Assembly (NCBI GenBank): GCA_949987705.1
Contig: OX465281.1
Location: 4,628,001-4,692,000 of the forward strand
DNA: 64,000 nt
Direction: 5' to 3'
DNA from: Thereva unica
Lineage: Eukaryota > Arthropoda > Insecta > Diptera > Therevidae
The translations under genes and the position numbers were made by a program. The notes beneath the pieces are model-generated. The model was not told the origin of the DNA. It saw nothing but the letters and a program-made list of their open reading frames with translations, and searched no databases. Positions within the stretch are counted from its first letter, which is position 1, and every line of letters begins with the position of its first letter. Positions 22,503-34,975 of the stretch are shown here, one piece after another.

Positions 22503-22762
22503 AGTAGTATAGCAACAGTGCTCTCCGACCAGTGATGTTATTTGTTGTGGCCTCGGGTGTGAGTTTTATACTGGACAAGATCATGCGTGGTGAGCTCCCT
22601 TTTGGTGCACTTTAGCGCCACCTGTGTGAAAATAGTTGAACTTCGTTGGTGTGGGTTAGTGTGTCTTGGGTGGGAATCGAGCGTCTTAAGTGGGATCTTG
22701 TCCCGAATGAATCGCACACCCAAGACCACAACCGATGGCGAGAGCGCTGTTGTTATACTACT
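22503..22762. mobile_element. Foldback/MITE element, copy 2 (260 bp)
   Basis: The left end reads AGTAGTATAGCAACAG and the right end read inward gives AGTAGTATAACAACAG. The inverted arms continue inward through a GTTGTGG...GGTGTG segment to GGACAAGATC (about 75 bp, imperfect), leaving about 100 bp inside. No coding capacity. Confidence 0.85.
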
Positions 22763-25700
22763 AGAGTTAAACAAATACAAGTGGGGACAAGGCTCTGAGG
22801 ACCTCATCAAAAGAATGAAATAGAAATTGAGTGTAATTGAAATGGGTCTTTTCAGTATTGTTTCATCGATGTTAACCAGAATTTTAAATTGAGTTTATGA
22901 AACATACAAGATCCGAGAATACTGCTCCTGGTTATATTCACACATAAATCTCCTGGAAATGAATTTGTTTGTGTCAATCAATATCAGTGTAAGTTTTTCA
23001 ATGGAACTTAAACGATATGGTTCATACTGAATTTCACGAGTACACCAAATTGTACCCCAAAGCATTTAAAACAATTACTGCAGTACTCAATCTACTAGGC
23101 CATGAAAAAAAACACAAAATTTACCTGAAAAGGAGCATTTATGAGGATATCCCTTTTCCCCGAGCATTTTAATCGTAACTTTCATGCAGCTTAATTATGT
23201 TCTTGGGTATAAATCCTTATTTTATCGCCTGCAATTTATCAACACGACGACATGGCGAATACCTTGGCAATACCTGCGAAGATCCGCCAAAACGAGAAAA
23301 TCCTTTATCCCCTCTTCTCCCATATTCCTTTTATTATTATTATTTCTTTTTTTTGCGTTTTAATTCATCAAAACTATATTCTTTCCCGCTCCCAGTTCTT
23401 CATTTAACCCAGCGGCACATCACACAGAGTCTTTATATCCTTCAGATCATATGAAATCGTTTCAGCGTTTGAATGCCGGCGCGCTCACAAAGGATTTCAT
23501 TTAAAAGAATAAAGACGAAAGGACGAAAAAAAAAACACAGAAATAATATGAAAGAATTTAATCCCGGTATAAAATCCCTTGCGTAATTTTTTTGAAAAAA
23601 AAAAAAAAAAAAAAAATGAAATGTAGATAGAAGCAGTAAAAAGGAGATAATTTTGAGAGGAGATATCTTGAAGCACTGCGACAACCACCGCACAACTACT
23701 ATCGCCCCCCCCCCCCCCTCCATCCATACTCCCAGGGATCCTCTTCACAAGACACACACAGGGCAAAAGAACCGCAGGGTCTGCATTCGCTTAATACGGG
23801 GATAGTATCTTTCGAAATAACAGTAGCAGTATTTTATGTATAGTCACAAACAAAAGGAGTGGGGGTGTACTCTAGGGGGGAAGGGGCGGAATGGAAATTA
23901 TTTTCCATGATTCGAAACGAACCCCAAAAAAGAAGAAGAAGAATTGAGAAGAACACTAAAATTAAAATAAGAAATGCAAACTAAGCGGCGAGGGGTTTGC
24001 GCCCGGGCTTTTTTCGGCTGGAGGGTGGGGGGTAGCGGCCGGGCGGTTTTCATGAATAAACCCACCATAACTCTTGAGAAAATTCCTTTAGGCAATAACA
24101 ATAAAACACAACAAAGCTGAAGACTTTACCCTATTCGGACCTGGTGGGCGCGGGCGGGGGTGGGGGCTGCTTGAAATGCTAAAGAGGAACAGTACAAAAC
24201 CACCCTGGGTTTTCCCATTCTGTATGTATTTTTTTCTGTGATGTTGTTGTTGTTATTCTTCTTCTTCTTCTTCTTCTTATTCTTTTACTCTGCTTCCTGC
24301 GAGAGCGGCTGCCAGACCGTTGTCGTAGTTCATTTCTAGGAGCAGTTCAGAATGAATAAAAATTCATCCGGCAATAGTAAAAGTACCCCTGAACCCTAAA
24401 CGTTCGCCACCAAAAGCCTCCCTTTGATTCTGTTTCTTGGAGGAGGGGGCGGGGGTGTTTGTGGATTCTTTCTGTTCTGCTGCGCCTGTATTTGTACGTG
24501 GATGAAGTTATGTTTGCGTGGTTAATTTGCTAAAATGTCTAGGATCTACGTAAACAGAAGGATATGCGTAAATTCGTTAATGCAGAATAGGGGTGAAATT
24601 GTTCTTCTTCTTTTTTTCGTCTCCTTTGAGCTCCTCCAACCACTCATCGCGAGGGGAGGGGGTGTGCACTGTACTCACTTGGTTGCCACTCTGCTCTGCT
24701 GAAATACACGGGCGACAACGCGGCCCAGTTCGGCAACATTGTTTGTTAGCAGCGCGCCGAGGAGTGCTGTGCTGCTGCTACTGCTGCTGCTCACTTGAAG
24801 AGGCAGCGCGGCGGCTCCTTTGGCGAGGCTTAGTCGAATTTCAGGTCGTCAAATTGAATGAAGGAAGAAAAGGAAAAAAAAGAACTTTTTAGGGATTTTT
24901 TTCGTTTAAGGATACTTAAGGGCTGAAAATGTTTCTGAAGGACTTACTGAAGTGCTCTGGAAGCGATTAACTTCCTAAGCCGAAAGTTGTGAAGGAATAA
25001 AAAGAAGCTCCGCCAGAGGGCCAGAGGCATAGTGCGGATGGGCTCCTGGAGAGGCATTCCCTCCTTAATTATCTCAGTGTGCATTAGCATGAATTTATCG
25101 TTTCGTTAAGTAGGAATTTACCTTTGCACGGAATGATCCCGGGCATACATTTAGATTTACGTACTATCGCTTCATGAGGGGTTAGGGTGTGTATAGGTGT
25201 GTGTATATAGTATGTTTGAGGAAATGAGCCGTGGGGTTCAGGAGGCGAAAGATTTATCCTAGTGTAATCCAGTTTTTTGTTGTTGTTGTTGTTGCTGTTA
25301 TTTTCCTTTTTCAGTCTTGCCATTAGCATAGCAGACTCCTTGCCCCATTCGATGCTCTAGCAGTCGTCTGAATTATCCTTAAAGATGCACTCTCACATTA
25401 TGATCCTCGCTTGAAGAAATCCTTCGGGATTTAAGTGCAATGCACAAAAGTTCTCCTCGCTGTATGTACTATATGGTGCTCCTCTCTCTCTATTCAGACG
25501 ATATCCCTGAGGAGTATACACCATTTGCCCATTGAGCGCGCGGAGCACCAGCGACAGGCGCGCATTCATGTGAATGGTGGCGGAGCACAGCATCTCAGCA
25601 TCAGCATCGACTAAGGCAGAATCCTTGTTAGATCCCTCCCCCTCCCCCCTTTTCTACTATATGCGGGTGTCGGAGTGCTATTTTACTTATCGCAATCGAG

Positions 25701-27224
25701 CCCTTTAGTCGTTGGCTTTAAAACTTTTCCCCAAGACCTTTATGTGTACTTTATGCGTCGGTTATTTCCCTGCTTTTCTACTTCTTCTAATTGATCTCAT
25801 TCAGCGCACTTTCCTTGAACTTTACAACCTCTCTCGCACCAACCACCCCCGAACCCCCTCCAAACACCCTCCCGACCCTTGGTGGAATGAAAGTGGCAGG
25901 CTATAGCTGTTGAACTTTCCCCGTAGGGAATAGCCATGAGCTTTTCCATAGAGCATCGTCGTTCTGGGTATGCACAGATTTTTGGATGAAGGATTAAATT
26001 AGGGAAATTCTCAAGGATTAAAGTGAATTTACAAAAGTTACCCCGAAAATTTTCATAATAATTACATTTTCTTGTGTCTTGTGCCTTGTGATTTTCGGTT
26101 AAGGATTACTTTCAAAACTTACTATACTATAAGGACGATACGTGTTTGAATGTGTGTGTGTGTGTGTGAGGGTGTGTGTTTTGAAAGTTTCTAGCAGGCT
26201 GGTAGGTATATATGTAGCGCAAAAGTTTTAAGGGAATCTACAAAAATGCTCAGGGAATATTTAAAACATTGTTAAGAAAGTTAATATGAAATTAGTTTTG
26301 TGCAAATTCTGCTCCTGATTATGGATGGGGCTTCCAGATGCCATGTGTGTGTGTGTGTGTGAATTCAAATTATTTCATTCATTCATTCATTTTTTTTTGT
26401 TATCCTTGTGTTAACACTAGAATTTTATGTTTTATGTAAATTGTCTCAGGATATGGTGTGCACGTAAAGAATGGATATTAACTACCTCTAGCAGGGTTAA
26501 AGGGTCAAGATTTATTGCATCACTTGCAAACCAAGTTTTTTTGTACTTTTATATCCTTTATAGCGAAATCCTTGCTCGGTGATGATTCCTTATCAAATTT
26601 CCAAGTAAATTTACAGAATGCACCTCGAACACTTGTTAGTAGTGAAAGTTTTCAGTTTGTTTGAAGTTGGCTTAACTTTTTGTAGAGTAATTTTTGTATA
26701 TTTCCCCCAGAATTTTAAAATGTATATAAACAGATGTTTCTGCACTCTTATACGAGGGACTTTGTGCATATTTATTCAGTCTGTGTAGTATGTAGGTACT
26801 TTATAAAGTAATTCAAAGTACAACTATTAGTCCTTCGAACCGAAACTAAAAAAAAAAGTGGAAATAGCCTTTCCAAACTGGTGAATTTCCTCTACTTAAT
26901 ACTATTTTTCATGGAATGTAGACAAATTGCGGTATAGTATTTGTTTATGCCAAAAGCGGAATCAATGATGCCATAAAGTTCTTCATAAACCAAAGCATAT
27001 GTGACTTCTTATGTACATATAGGAAATTCGTCCCTGCATGTGTCACCCTCGGGAACGATTAAAGTTGCACAAGCAAATGAAAAGTTTAAATCTCACACAG
27101 TGGAATTGTTTTCTTCGAGATTTTTAGATTTTGTTGAGAGCTGAGTTCAATTTCATTGAACATTTAGTGAAATGTACAAGATTTAGTGAAACGTCCAACG
27201 GTGTTGTACTACCCCCCATAAAAA
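22763..27224. other. Long non-coding stretch rich in simple repeats
   Basis: Contents seen: poly(A) at 23594-23617, a C run near 23706-23719, TTG and TTC repeats at 24243-24279, TG repeats at 26151-26168 and 26344-26361 followed by CATT repeats near 26376-26391. G-rich blocks lie near 24010-24035 and 24150-24170. No exon, tRNA or transposon end was recognised. Confidence 0.5.
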
Positions 27225-27322
27225 GTTAGTAGTAGTAGAGAAGTAGAAAAGTAGTAGAGAAGCAGAGAAGTAGTAGAGAAGTATAAAAGTAGTAGAGAAG
27301 TAGTAGAGAAGTAGTAGAAATA
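27225..27322. repeat. Minisatellite, AGTAGTAGAGA-type units
   Basis: About nine imperfect units built from AGTAGTAGAGAAGTAG, with A/G on one strand throughout. It lies about 70 bp left of the RTE insertion. Confidence 0.85.
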
Positions 27323-27408
27323 GCACCACAAAAGAAATAGTTATGTTATGTATATCAAAATATGACATTCGTAATTAAAATTGCTTCCAAATATTCATTG
27401 AAGGACTT

Positions 27409-29694
27409 CTTCTTCTTCGATGGCTCTACGGCCCAATTCGAGCCTTGGCCTCCTTCAGCTTCTTCCTCCAGACGTCTCTCTGCTCCGCAGCTTGTCTCCA
27501 GTTTCTCGTGTTGAGCAGTTTCGCTGCATCGGTCTTAACATTATCTTCCCATCTTGACCGTGGTTTGCCAACTGGTCTTTTGCCATCTGGTAGTAGATAC
27601 AGGGCTTTTTTTGGTATCCTTGAGTCATCCATTCTTTGGACATGACCGGCCCAACGTAAACGCAGTAGCTTGGCATGGGTCGAAAGTTTACATTCTTTGT
27701 ATAAGTCGTACAATTCGTGATTGTAGCGTATTCTCCATGCATTGTCTTCATTAATTGGGCCGTATATCCTTCGGAGAACCTTCCTCTCAAATATATCCAA
27801 CTTGTCGGCGGATTTTTGGGAGATACTCCATGCTTCACAATCATACGTAGCTACTGTACGTATGATGGTTTTGTAGACTCTTATTTTTGTTTTTCTGTGG
27901 ATGTCTCTGGATTTCATTACTGGCAGTAGTGAGAAGTATGTTCTGTTTGCGGCGTTTATTCTTCTTTGTACGTCTATCGTTTCATCGTTGTCTTCACTGA
28001 CTGTGGACCCCAGGTAGTTAAATTGGCTTACCCGTTCGAAGTTATATTCCCCCCAGGTGGTGTTGTGGTTTCTTCTTCTTCTTTCCACCCTTGATTGAAT
28101 TAGAATCTTACTTTTCTCTGCGTTTATTTGCAGCCCTATATGTTTTGCTCCATCTTCTAATTCTGTGAATACTTCTCTAAGGTATGACAGTGATCTGGCA
28201 AGGCAGTTTATGTCGTCGGCATATCCTGCCAACTGTTTTGATTTGTTAAGCAGGGTTGCGTTCGCATCAATGTTTACTTTACGAATTACTCCTTCAAGGC
28301 AGAGATTAAATAGCATGGGTGCCAGCCCATCGCCCTGCTTTAAGCCTTGCTTGACTGGGAAGGACTCCGTCAATTCTCCTTGTATTCTGACTGCACACCT
28401 TGTATTTTCCATTGTCATTTTAGTCAGTTTCACTATCTTTAGGGGTATGTTTAGGTCCAGCATTGTCGCATACATTTTTTCCCTGTCGATGCTGTCGTAT
28501 GCTTGTTTAAAGTCGATGAAAAGTTGATACACGTCGATGTTGTATTCCCAGCATTTTCGGAGGATTTGCCTTATTGAAAAAAGTTGATCCATCGTTGACC
28601 TATTTCTTCTGAATCCAGCTTGGTATTCACTTATTACGGCTTCTGCATAAGGTTCCAGTCTGGCCTTAATTATATTGGTCATTATTTTATACTCTGTGCT
28701 TAAAAGAGATATGCCTCTGTAATTTGCACAGTTGAATCTATCTCCTTTCTTGTGTATTGGGCAGATAATGCTTTGCGCCCAATCTTCAGGCATTTTTTCG
28801 TTCCTCCATATGCAGCATAGTAGTTCATGTATAGCTGCTGAAAGCGGTTCGCCTCCTTGCTTGATCAGCTCTGCTGGGATGTTATCAATTCCTGGAGATT
28901 TGTTATTTCTTAAGAGTCGTATGGCACTTTGTACTTCCTCCAGAGTGGGTTCGTTTGTTTCTCTGGTGTCATCGTTATGTTGTGGACGGGGTTCTGGTAC
29001 GTCTCGGATGCTCTCGTTTGCGTTCAGCAGCTCGCTAAAAAATTCCTTCCATCTTTTCTTTACATCTTCGCTGCCTGTAACTATAGTGCCTTCTTTCGTT
29101 CTACATACACCGGAGGAGGGTTTGAAGCCTTTCTTGAAGAAGTTTACTTCCTTATATGCTTCCCGTGTTTTGTTTCGGGCAAAGTTTTCCTCTGCTCTCA
29201 GGATGTAATTGTTGAGGAATTGCCTTTTCTTCTTCCTGCAGATGTTTTTTGCGGTTCTTCTTGTTTCCTCGTATTTCAATTTCTTACTCCTCGTCGGTCT
29301 CTCTATGTAAATTTTCCTATTTCTATTTCTGGCCTCTATAGCTGTTTTACATTCCTCGTCGTACCAATCATTGGCTCTGGCAGTGCGTTTGTAGCCTACA
29401 GTTTCCTTCGTGACATCTGTCAGTATCGTCCTCAGTCTTGTCCATTTTCCCTCAATTGTGTCTTCATTATTTATGTTTAGGCTTGGACCTATCCTCTCTG
29501 CTAACGTTACCTGGTATCTCTCCAATACGGTCTGTTCCTGGAGGCGGTCAACGTCGAATTTCTTTACTTTGTTGCTTCTTTGTTCTTGAGTGGACAGCCG
29601 ACATCTGAATCTAGCTTTAACTAGGAAGTGGTCCGATTCATAATTCGCACCTCTGTAGGATCTTACTTGAAGGATACTGGAAGCTGCCCTTCTG
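27409..29694 (-). mobile_element. RTE-type non-LTR retrotransposon, 5'-truncated, long open frame
   Basis: The minus strand is open from the truncation point near 29694 to the stop at 27426, about 755 codons. It begins inside the APE endonuclease with YRGANYESDHFLVKARF, keeping the terminal SDH motif. A basic linker follows. The RT has NNKSPGIDNIPAELIKQGG, YRGISLLSTEYKI, FRRNRSTMDQLF, LFIDFKQAYDSIDRE, GLKQGDGLAPMLFNLCLEG and GYADDINCLA (catalytic box). The C-terminus has FERKVLRRIYGP and LRLRWAGHVQRM. TCATTGAAGGACTT flanks both sides (27395-27408 and 29695-29708), a 14-bp target duplication. The 3' end is a short GAAGAAGAAG tail in place of poly(A), normal for RTE. Many insect proteins annotated as craniofacial-development-protein-2-like are this element. 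The RT frame has no stops, so the insertion looks young, but it lacks most of the endonuclease and its promoter. Confidence 0.95.
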
Positions 29695-29914
29695 TCATTG
29701 AAGGACTTACTTTACTAAAAACATTAAGTTATGGTTAACCTCATCTGAGCTGTGCACGCAGCTTAATACCTAATAGTCCAGCAGAGATAGCGGAAATGTA
29801 TTCAAAAGTTAAAATAAATCAACCTTGCGATTTTTTGGCCCGTAGAAATCATAGAAATTCAATGAATGTGTTTGGGATATAATCGGTTCAAGGAAACAAG
29901 TAGAAAAAAGTTAA

Positions 29915-30221
29915 TGGCCCCTATTGCGAGTGTCGATAGCTAATCGACAAGCGACAATTATCGATTATAGATTGTCGATTATTTAGTTTGGTATTGCGAA
30001 TGTCGATTGTAACCGAAAATTGTCGATTTGACAGTCGACTTCTATCGATTGCTTTTTTGCTCGCGACAAAATTTGCGAGGAATTTTAACAACAAAAAAAT
30101 TTTCTAGATCATAGTAGTCCAAATATTTGTCGATTGGGTTACACAATGCCAAAAAGAAAATTAGTCGACACAATCGACTACAGTCGAGTCGATCGCTAAT
30201 CGACACTCGCAATAGGGGCCA
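29915..30221. mobile_element. MITE with TGGCCCCTATTGCGAGTGTC ends (about 305 bp)
   Basis: The left terminus TGGCCCCTATTGCGAGTGTC, continuing GAT, recurs exactly as the inverted right terminus. The arms diverge slightly after 23 bp. The interior is packed with TCGATT/AATCGAC motifs in both orientations, so the whole can fold back. AAT borders GGCCCC and GGGGCC on both sides and may be a 3-bp target duplication. That could suit PIF/Harbinger, but the superfamily is not settled. Confidence 0.9.
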
Positions 30222-30391
30222 ATAATAGTAGCGAAAAACACATTTTTTCACGTTTTAGGTGCGATTTTTTTTTGTAAATAAAAAAATAGTTAGAATAAGT
30301 CCTAGTTCATACAGACAAGAGTGAACGAAAAACTACTAGACAAACTTCAGAACTTGTTTGGCCAATCTGGCTAAAAATTGACGATAGAGGT

Positions 30392-30738
30392 CAGGGGTGG
30401 CCAACTCTTATCGGTATACATGAGATCTGTTTTTTTTTTTTTTTTTTTTTTTTTTCACAAAAATGTATTGCGGTCGACTTATTGTCATACCGGTTACAGC
30501 GGGATAAATTAGGAGTGCTGTTCAGGGGAGCTAATTTTGAACGCTGCCAATTATACTCCCAAGGAAGCATTTCTGGAGTTTTCAGAAATTTTATAGAACG
30601 AAGAAAGCGCGCATTTATCTTGGTTATATAGGTAGGTTATTTCCTTATACTGGCTGGAGCAATAAAAACTGTTTATTCAATAATATCGCGAGCGATCGGC
30701 CAAAATAGGATTTGCGACCGACTTGTTTGCCACCCCTG
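30392..30738. mobile_element. Second hAT-like MITE family, 347 bp
   Basis: The left end is CAGGGGTGGCCAAC and the right end read inward is CAGGGGTGGCAAAC, typical of hAT termini. Flanking 8-mers ATAGAGGT and GCATAGGT match at five of eight positions, suggesting a mutated target duplication. A 26-T run lies inside at 30430-30455. There is no transposase. Confidence 0.78.
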
Positions 30739-30904
30739 GCATAGGTAGTGTTAAGTAGTATATCCCGATCGCGGTAGCTAGGGCCTGGTACTTATTTATG
30801 TAAGAGAAACTAAGAAAAAGGAAACACTCAAACCTGGTGAGACGATGGTCTTATCGGTGCATCCGCGACATGGGTGCTTAGCAGAATGCCTTCTAATATC
30901 TTAG

Positions 30905-31160
30905 TCGTGATCGAGAGATAAATCCTTTGGAGTATTGTTGGCCCTTTATGTGAAGAAGAACGATTCCGGAGACTATTGCGACATAGTTATTGTGGAGAAA
31001 ATTAAGCTAGCGCATGTAGCTCCTATGAGTGAAGCTAAACCTGCTCTGAAAGTTATCTGCGGTAAGATCTATGGGGTGCGCCAGCGAGGGAGACCCAACA
31101 TTCGCTGGAAGATTGGCGTAGACCAGGACGCTCAGAAATTAGGGATGCCAGAATAGATTT
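30905..31160 (+). pseudogene. RTE-type C-terminal remnant
   Basis: Plus-strand pieces match the conserved RTE C-terminus: an ERKIL-SIVGPLCEEERF-like segment near 30910-30965, then KIKLAHVAPM, GVRQRGRPNIRW and VDQDAQKLG. In the intact element these are FERKVLRRIYGP, LRLRWAGHV, GKPRSRWED and KTDAAKLL. A frameshift separates the two parts. It is oriented opposite to the 27.4-kb copy and much older. Confidence 0.75.
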
Positions 31161-31411
31161 CGTCGGCTCAGAATTTTAATTGTTGGAGAGAATAGTTGTC
31201 TTTACCAGATTTACTAGTGCTACTTAAGTGTTACATTGTGTACATTGAAATAACCCGCAACAATGATTCTAGAGTCCAGATTGGAGGATAATAGTCCGGA
31301 GGACTGTTCGAAAATAGCATCAATGTTGAAGTTAGCGATTTGTTACTTATGTGGTTTCGAATGGTGGAGAGGTGGTTAACATCAGAGGACACGCTATTAT
31401 AATATGTATAT

Positions 31412-31711
31412 TTAATAGTAAGTTACGTCATTCTCAACATAGATGACAATACTTATATTTCCGTAAAGGTTATGAAATGAAGTGTACCCAGACACCTGAT
31501 AATGACCTAAGTTAGGATCAGGTAATGTTCGGGTTTCACTTAGGGCGAAAATGGCCTTGTGAAGTTGCTGAAATTTTGGTATAGATAGTTCCAATTGGTG
31601 AATTGTAGATATCTTACTTGTATGTATTACCCTTAGACATCCATCTGTAAAGAGCTCTGCCACTTTTTCGAGATGATAATCAATCAAATTCGTTTGTGTC
31701 GACGCAGCCAT
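31412..31711 (-). pseudogene. Non-LTR retrotransposon endonuclease N-terminal fragment
   Basis: A 99-codon minus-strand frame contains AIFALSETRTLPDPNL, then HYQVSGYTSFHN and ISIVIYVENDVTYY. These fit APE-type endonucleases of jockey-superfamily elements, which read AL.ETWL with the catalytic Glu, then a GY-R block and GGG-AIYV. The glycine block is missing, so it is degenerate. No RT follows downstream. Confidence 0.6.
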
Positions 31712-33777
31712 CCTCTATTCGTTTTGTGAGTTAATTTTAACTATTCTATATAGTATTCATTCATTATTCAACTTTCAATGGGTAGTTCCTAAACATCTAC
31801 TAACAACAACAACATCAAAAAAGGTGTCACACAAACCAAATGAACTAACTAAATAGCGAAGGAAATATCCGGGCTGCATCATTTCATGCTATTCAGTCCT
31901 TTTCACGAGTTCTGCTACAATCAAATTACCACAGGAGCTGCAAACCTTCAACGTCGCACACTTTGAGCTCGCGTAATTTGGAAGAATGCCGGTAACTAAG
32001 TAAAAATCATTTAATTTACAAACTAATGAGATTTCATTCATTCAATTCACTTTGCCGAAAATTCTCTCTCGGCAGCATGACGCCATTAAATTATCTCATT
32101 TCTGAAGGCATCATCTGAATGCCATTTGCAATTCTGCGAAGGTTTTTGCAAAACTCAAAAAAAAAGGAAAAATAAGGAAAAAGCTCAAACGCCCAAACTG
32201 TGAATTCCCTCAACCGTTTGCTGCCGACAAGAGGGCAACACTTGCTCGTGTCGTGTTTTACCTCGGCATGAAAGGAATTTGCAACATTTCGACGCGCATT
32301 CAAAAGGGTAATTGCTTCAATTTCGATGAATAGGGACTCCCGGCACCACTCACAGAGCGCGCCACAGGACGAAGCAATTGAGCGGAGTCAGTTCAAGTTT
32401 CAATGCGAAGTCACAAGGAGCCCGAGGACCCTCCGGGCCAAGGCAGAATTAGCCGACAGTAGTCGGCAGCAGCGCCGGCACCATCAAAGTGGTTAAAATC
32501 CTCCAGACGAGGGATCAATAACTGTAATTAAGGTGATATTGAAGGAGAAGTCAAAGAGGACCCATGTGAACATCATGCATTCATTCATCATCCAGGACGA
32601 TTATAGGGAATGAATCTTATGGATTTGTGTTGGGCTTCATCAATCTTCAAATCTCGGAGGAGTCCTCTTCAAAGTGGAGCACTTTTGGGTATTACATCCA
32701 TTCAATACACAATATCCTTGTCAGCAGTGCTTTATGTATCGTTCCTCAGCAGCAGCACCAGCAGCACAACAACAACACACACACACACATCGAATACGAA
32801 AAAAAAAAGATAAAATATTGCCGCTAGTGGAATATTCCTTACAGCAGAGGGCTTGTAAATCCATCCCAGGATAAAAGGACGATTTAAATCTTGCTCGTGA
32901 AATTACATGCAGACATGGGCCGGATACGTTTGTGCCCCAAAATTGCTCAATTGGCAAATGTCCAATGGCCAAAGGACATATAAGAGCCCGAAAAAAAGTG
33001 GCACATTGTCCTTTTTCGCAAGGATCCCCCTTATCTGTGTGGCAGGAGCCTCTCGGCCTCGGCGAAACGGGAAAAACATTTTCTGACTTTTACCGGGGCT
33101 AAAATTACTGATGGAAATGTCCAGCAGTGAGGCGGCGGCCCTGCAAGGACTGCGCCATGCCAAATGATCCGGCAGTTAATTTCCTGCGAATCTCGCTTTG
33201 GATGTGATTTAAGGCACGAATATGACACAAGCAGATTTTTTCATTTAAGATAGACGGGGAAAAAATTTCGTCTGTGGTCCTTGTGGGAGATTAAGGGATA
33301 TGAAGTGAAAATTTCATGAAAATCCGAATGGGAGTATTTTTTTTTGAGTGGAGCATCCGAGTACACAAAGTGCCTCCTTTTTTGGGTTTAAGATCGTAAT
33401 TGAAGGGATAGACCAAAAAGGTTATCATCTCATGGCTCGGTACATTTTCGTGGCTAGAAAGTCACCAGTGATATAATCTTTCTGCGTAGGCAATTAGGGG
33501 AATTAAAAAATTTGCATACTTCCAAACCACTTTCGTAGTAGGTAAAAGGGTTGAGGTTCCATAACATTAAGAACGAAACTCGTGCACCATTTTGAATAAT
33601 TTCTATTAACTTCTTCGATTCTTCCATAATATAAATTCTCTATATCTATTAGATAATAACGAAGCGTTAAGCATTCGAGAGTCAATGTCTTCGTCGGATT
33701 AAGGAAGGCTTGGTAGTATACGTACTAATCGTGCAGAGTGCTTTTTTTTCACAGGCTCAGCCGACGCAATACCTACT
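31712..33777. other. Non-coding stretch, no gene seen
   Basis: CAG/CAA/CA repeats lie at 32745-32789 and an A-run near 32800. Overlapping short frames lack domains. Base composition is more balanced than in neighbouring AT-rich blocks, but no splice-bounded exon was recognised. Confidence 0.45.
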
Positions 33778-34680
33778 CAGGGACGGCGGTTGATTTTTTT
33801 GCGCCCGGTGCAATATGCTATCTTGCGCCCCCAATGGGCAATGGAAAAAGACAGAAACACTCTGAAATTATTTTAATATTTGAAATTGAAGGCACGAGAA
33901 CACTATCTCAATTTTTTTTTCTATATTTTGAATTTTTTCTTAAAATATTAATTTATTGCACCCGGTGCAAGTGCAACATTTGCACCTATGAAAGCCTGTG
34001 TCCAATTAGGATTTGCTTCGCGATCTCGCATTTATACTAGGTTTGCTTGCGCTTTAACTTCACTAAACTCTCCCGCTAATGCTGCTTTTTTAAGCTTCGT
34101 ACTGCTTAAGCTTCTGGTATATGTAGCCTGGCACCATTCTTCACATATCTACCAACTTCATCATAAGCTGCAGGATGTTTTACGGTGTACTTCCCTAGCT
34201 GTTTCAAGCAGAATCCTGGTCTCCGCAAATCCATAGACCACAATAGAGGTCCCTATGTCGTTCTGTAAGCCTTCATATATCAAGATACGATCGGTGGTCA
34301 CTGTATTAGTTTTCACTGTATAATCTAGCGCTTTCGAAAACTTCGGTGCTTTCAACAACTTAAAAACAGAAGCGATCCAGGTGTCTCTCGCCGAACTATT
34401 GATCTATAATAGTTCGACTGGTACGAACTGCAAATCAAGAATTATGACACCGTGCCGGCCACGAAAGGATAGGCGACGAAAACAGGCGAACGAAATGGAA
34501 TTAATTGACCATACCTTGCAAAGGACAATGGAAAAAGACGCAAATACTCTATGCAGTTCCTTTAATATATGAAAATGAAGGCACGGTAATGCTTTTTCAA
34601 TTTTTGGTTTTTTTGAAGTGCCACGTCCATTTGCGCCCAGTGCAAGTGCTTCATTTGCATCTATGAAAGCGCCGCCCCTG
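33778..34680. mobile_element. Non-autonomous hAT-like DNA transposon, copy 2 (903 bp)
   Basis: The left end is CAGGGACGGCGG and the right end read inward is CAGGGGCGGCGCTTTCATAG. TACCTACT flanks both sides (33770-33777 and 34681-34688), a perfect 8-bp target duplication. The right half, inverted, matches 1504-2218, including the CACCGTGCCGGCC, AACAGGCGAA and AAGGACAATGGAAAAA regions. A central 65-codon minus frame (34161-34358) is not a recognisable transposase. This copy is about 190 bp longer than copy 1. Confidence 0.94.
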
Positions 34681-34859
34681 TACCTACTAACCGACGCCCA
34701 TCGAGTACTATTGCCATAAAACGCTAATTTTCGGTAGTCGATTAGGAGGTAATTTTATCGTGTGTTCTGTTTATTGGTGAAAGCAGGAAAAAAGAGCAGG
34801 GAACTATTTTTTAAAGAGGGAACACAAGAAGATAGGAAAGCTGTCTAGAAGGGAAAGCT

Positions 34860-34975
34860 AAAAAACTGAAGGACCACGCCGCGAAGTGGTTTCGCACCTC
34901 GGACCTCTAGAACCTCAGTCGGACGCCTTTACTCCACTCATTTTGGTTTCCGGACGTAGACGGGAACAAAAAAGC
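34860..34975 (-). repeat. tRNA-derived SINE, degenerate copy
   Basis: The minus strand has an A-box-like GAGTGGAGTAAAGGCG and a damaged B box, GAGGTGCGAAACC. The family junction GTGGTCCTTCAG and a pyrimidine-rich tail resembling the 63.3-kb copy follow. The tail continues past 34860 towards 34800. Confidence 0.65.

Noticed and set aside
23594..23617. Poly(A) tail of a retrotransposon
   Set aside because: No element sequence or target duplication is visible next to the A-run; treated as a simple repeat.
28732..29480. Long plus-strand frames of 158 and 183 codons
   Set aside because: They are antisense to the intact RTE frame on the minus strand and have no motifs of their own.
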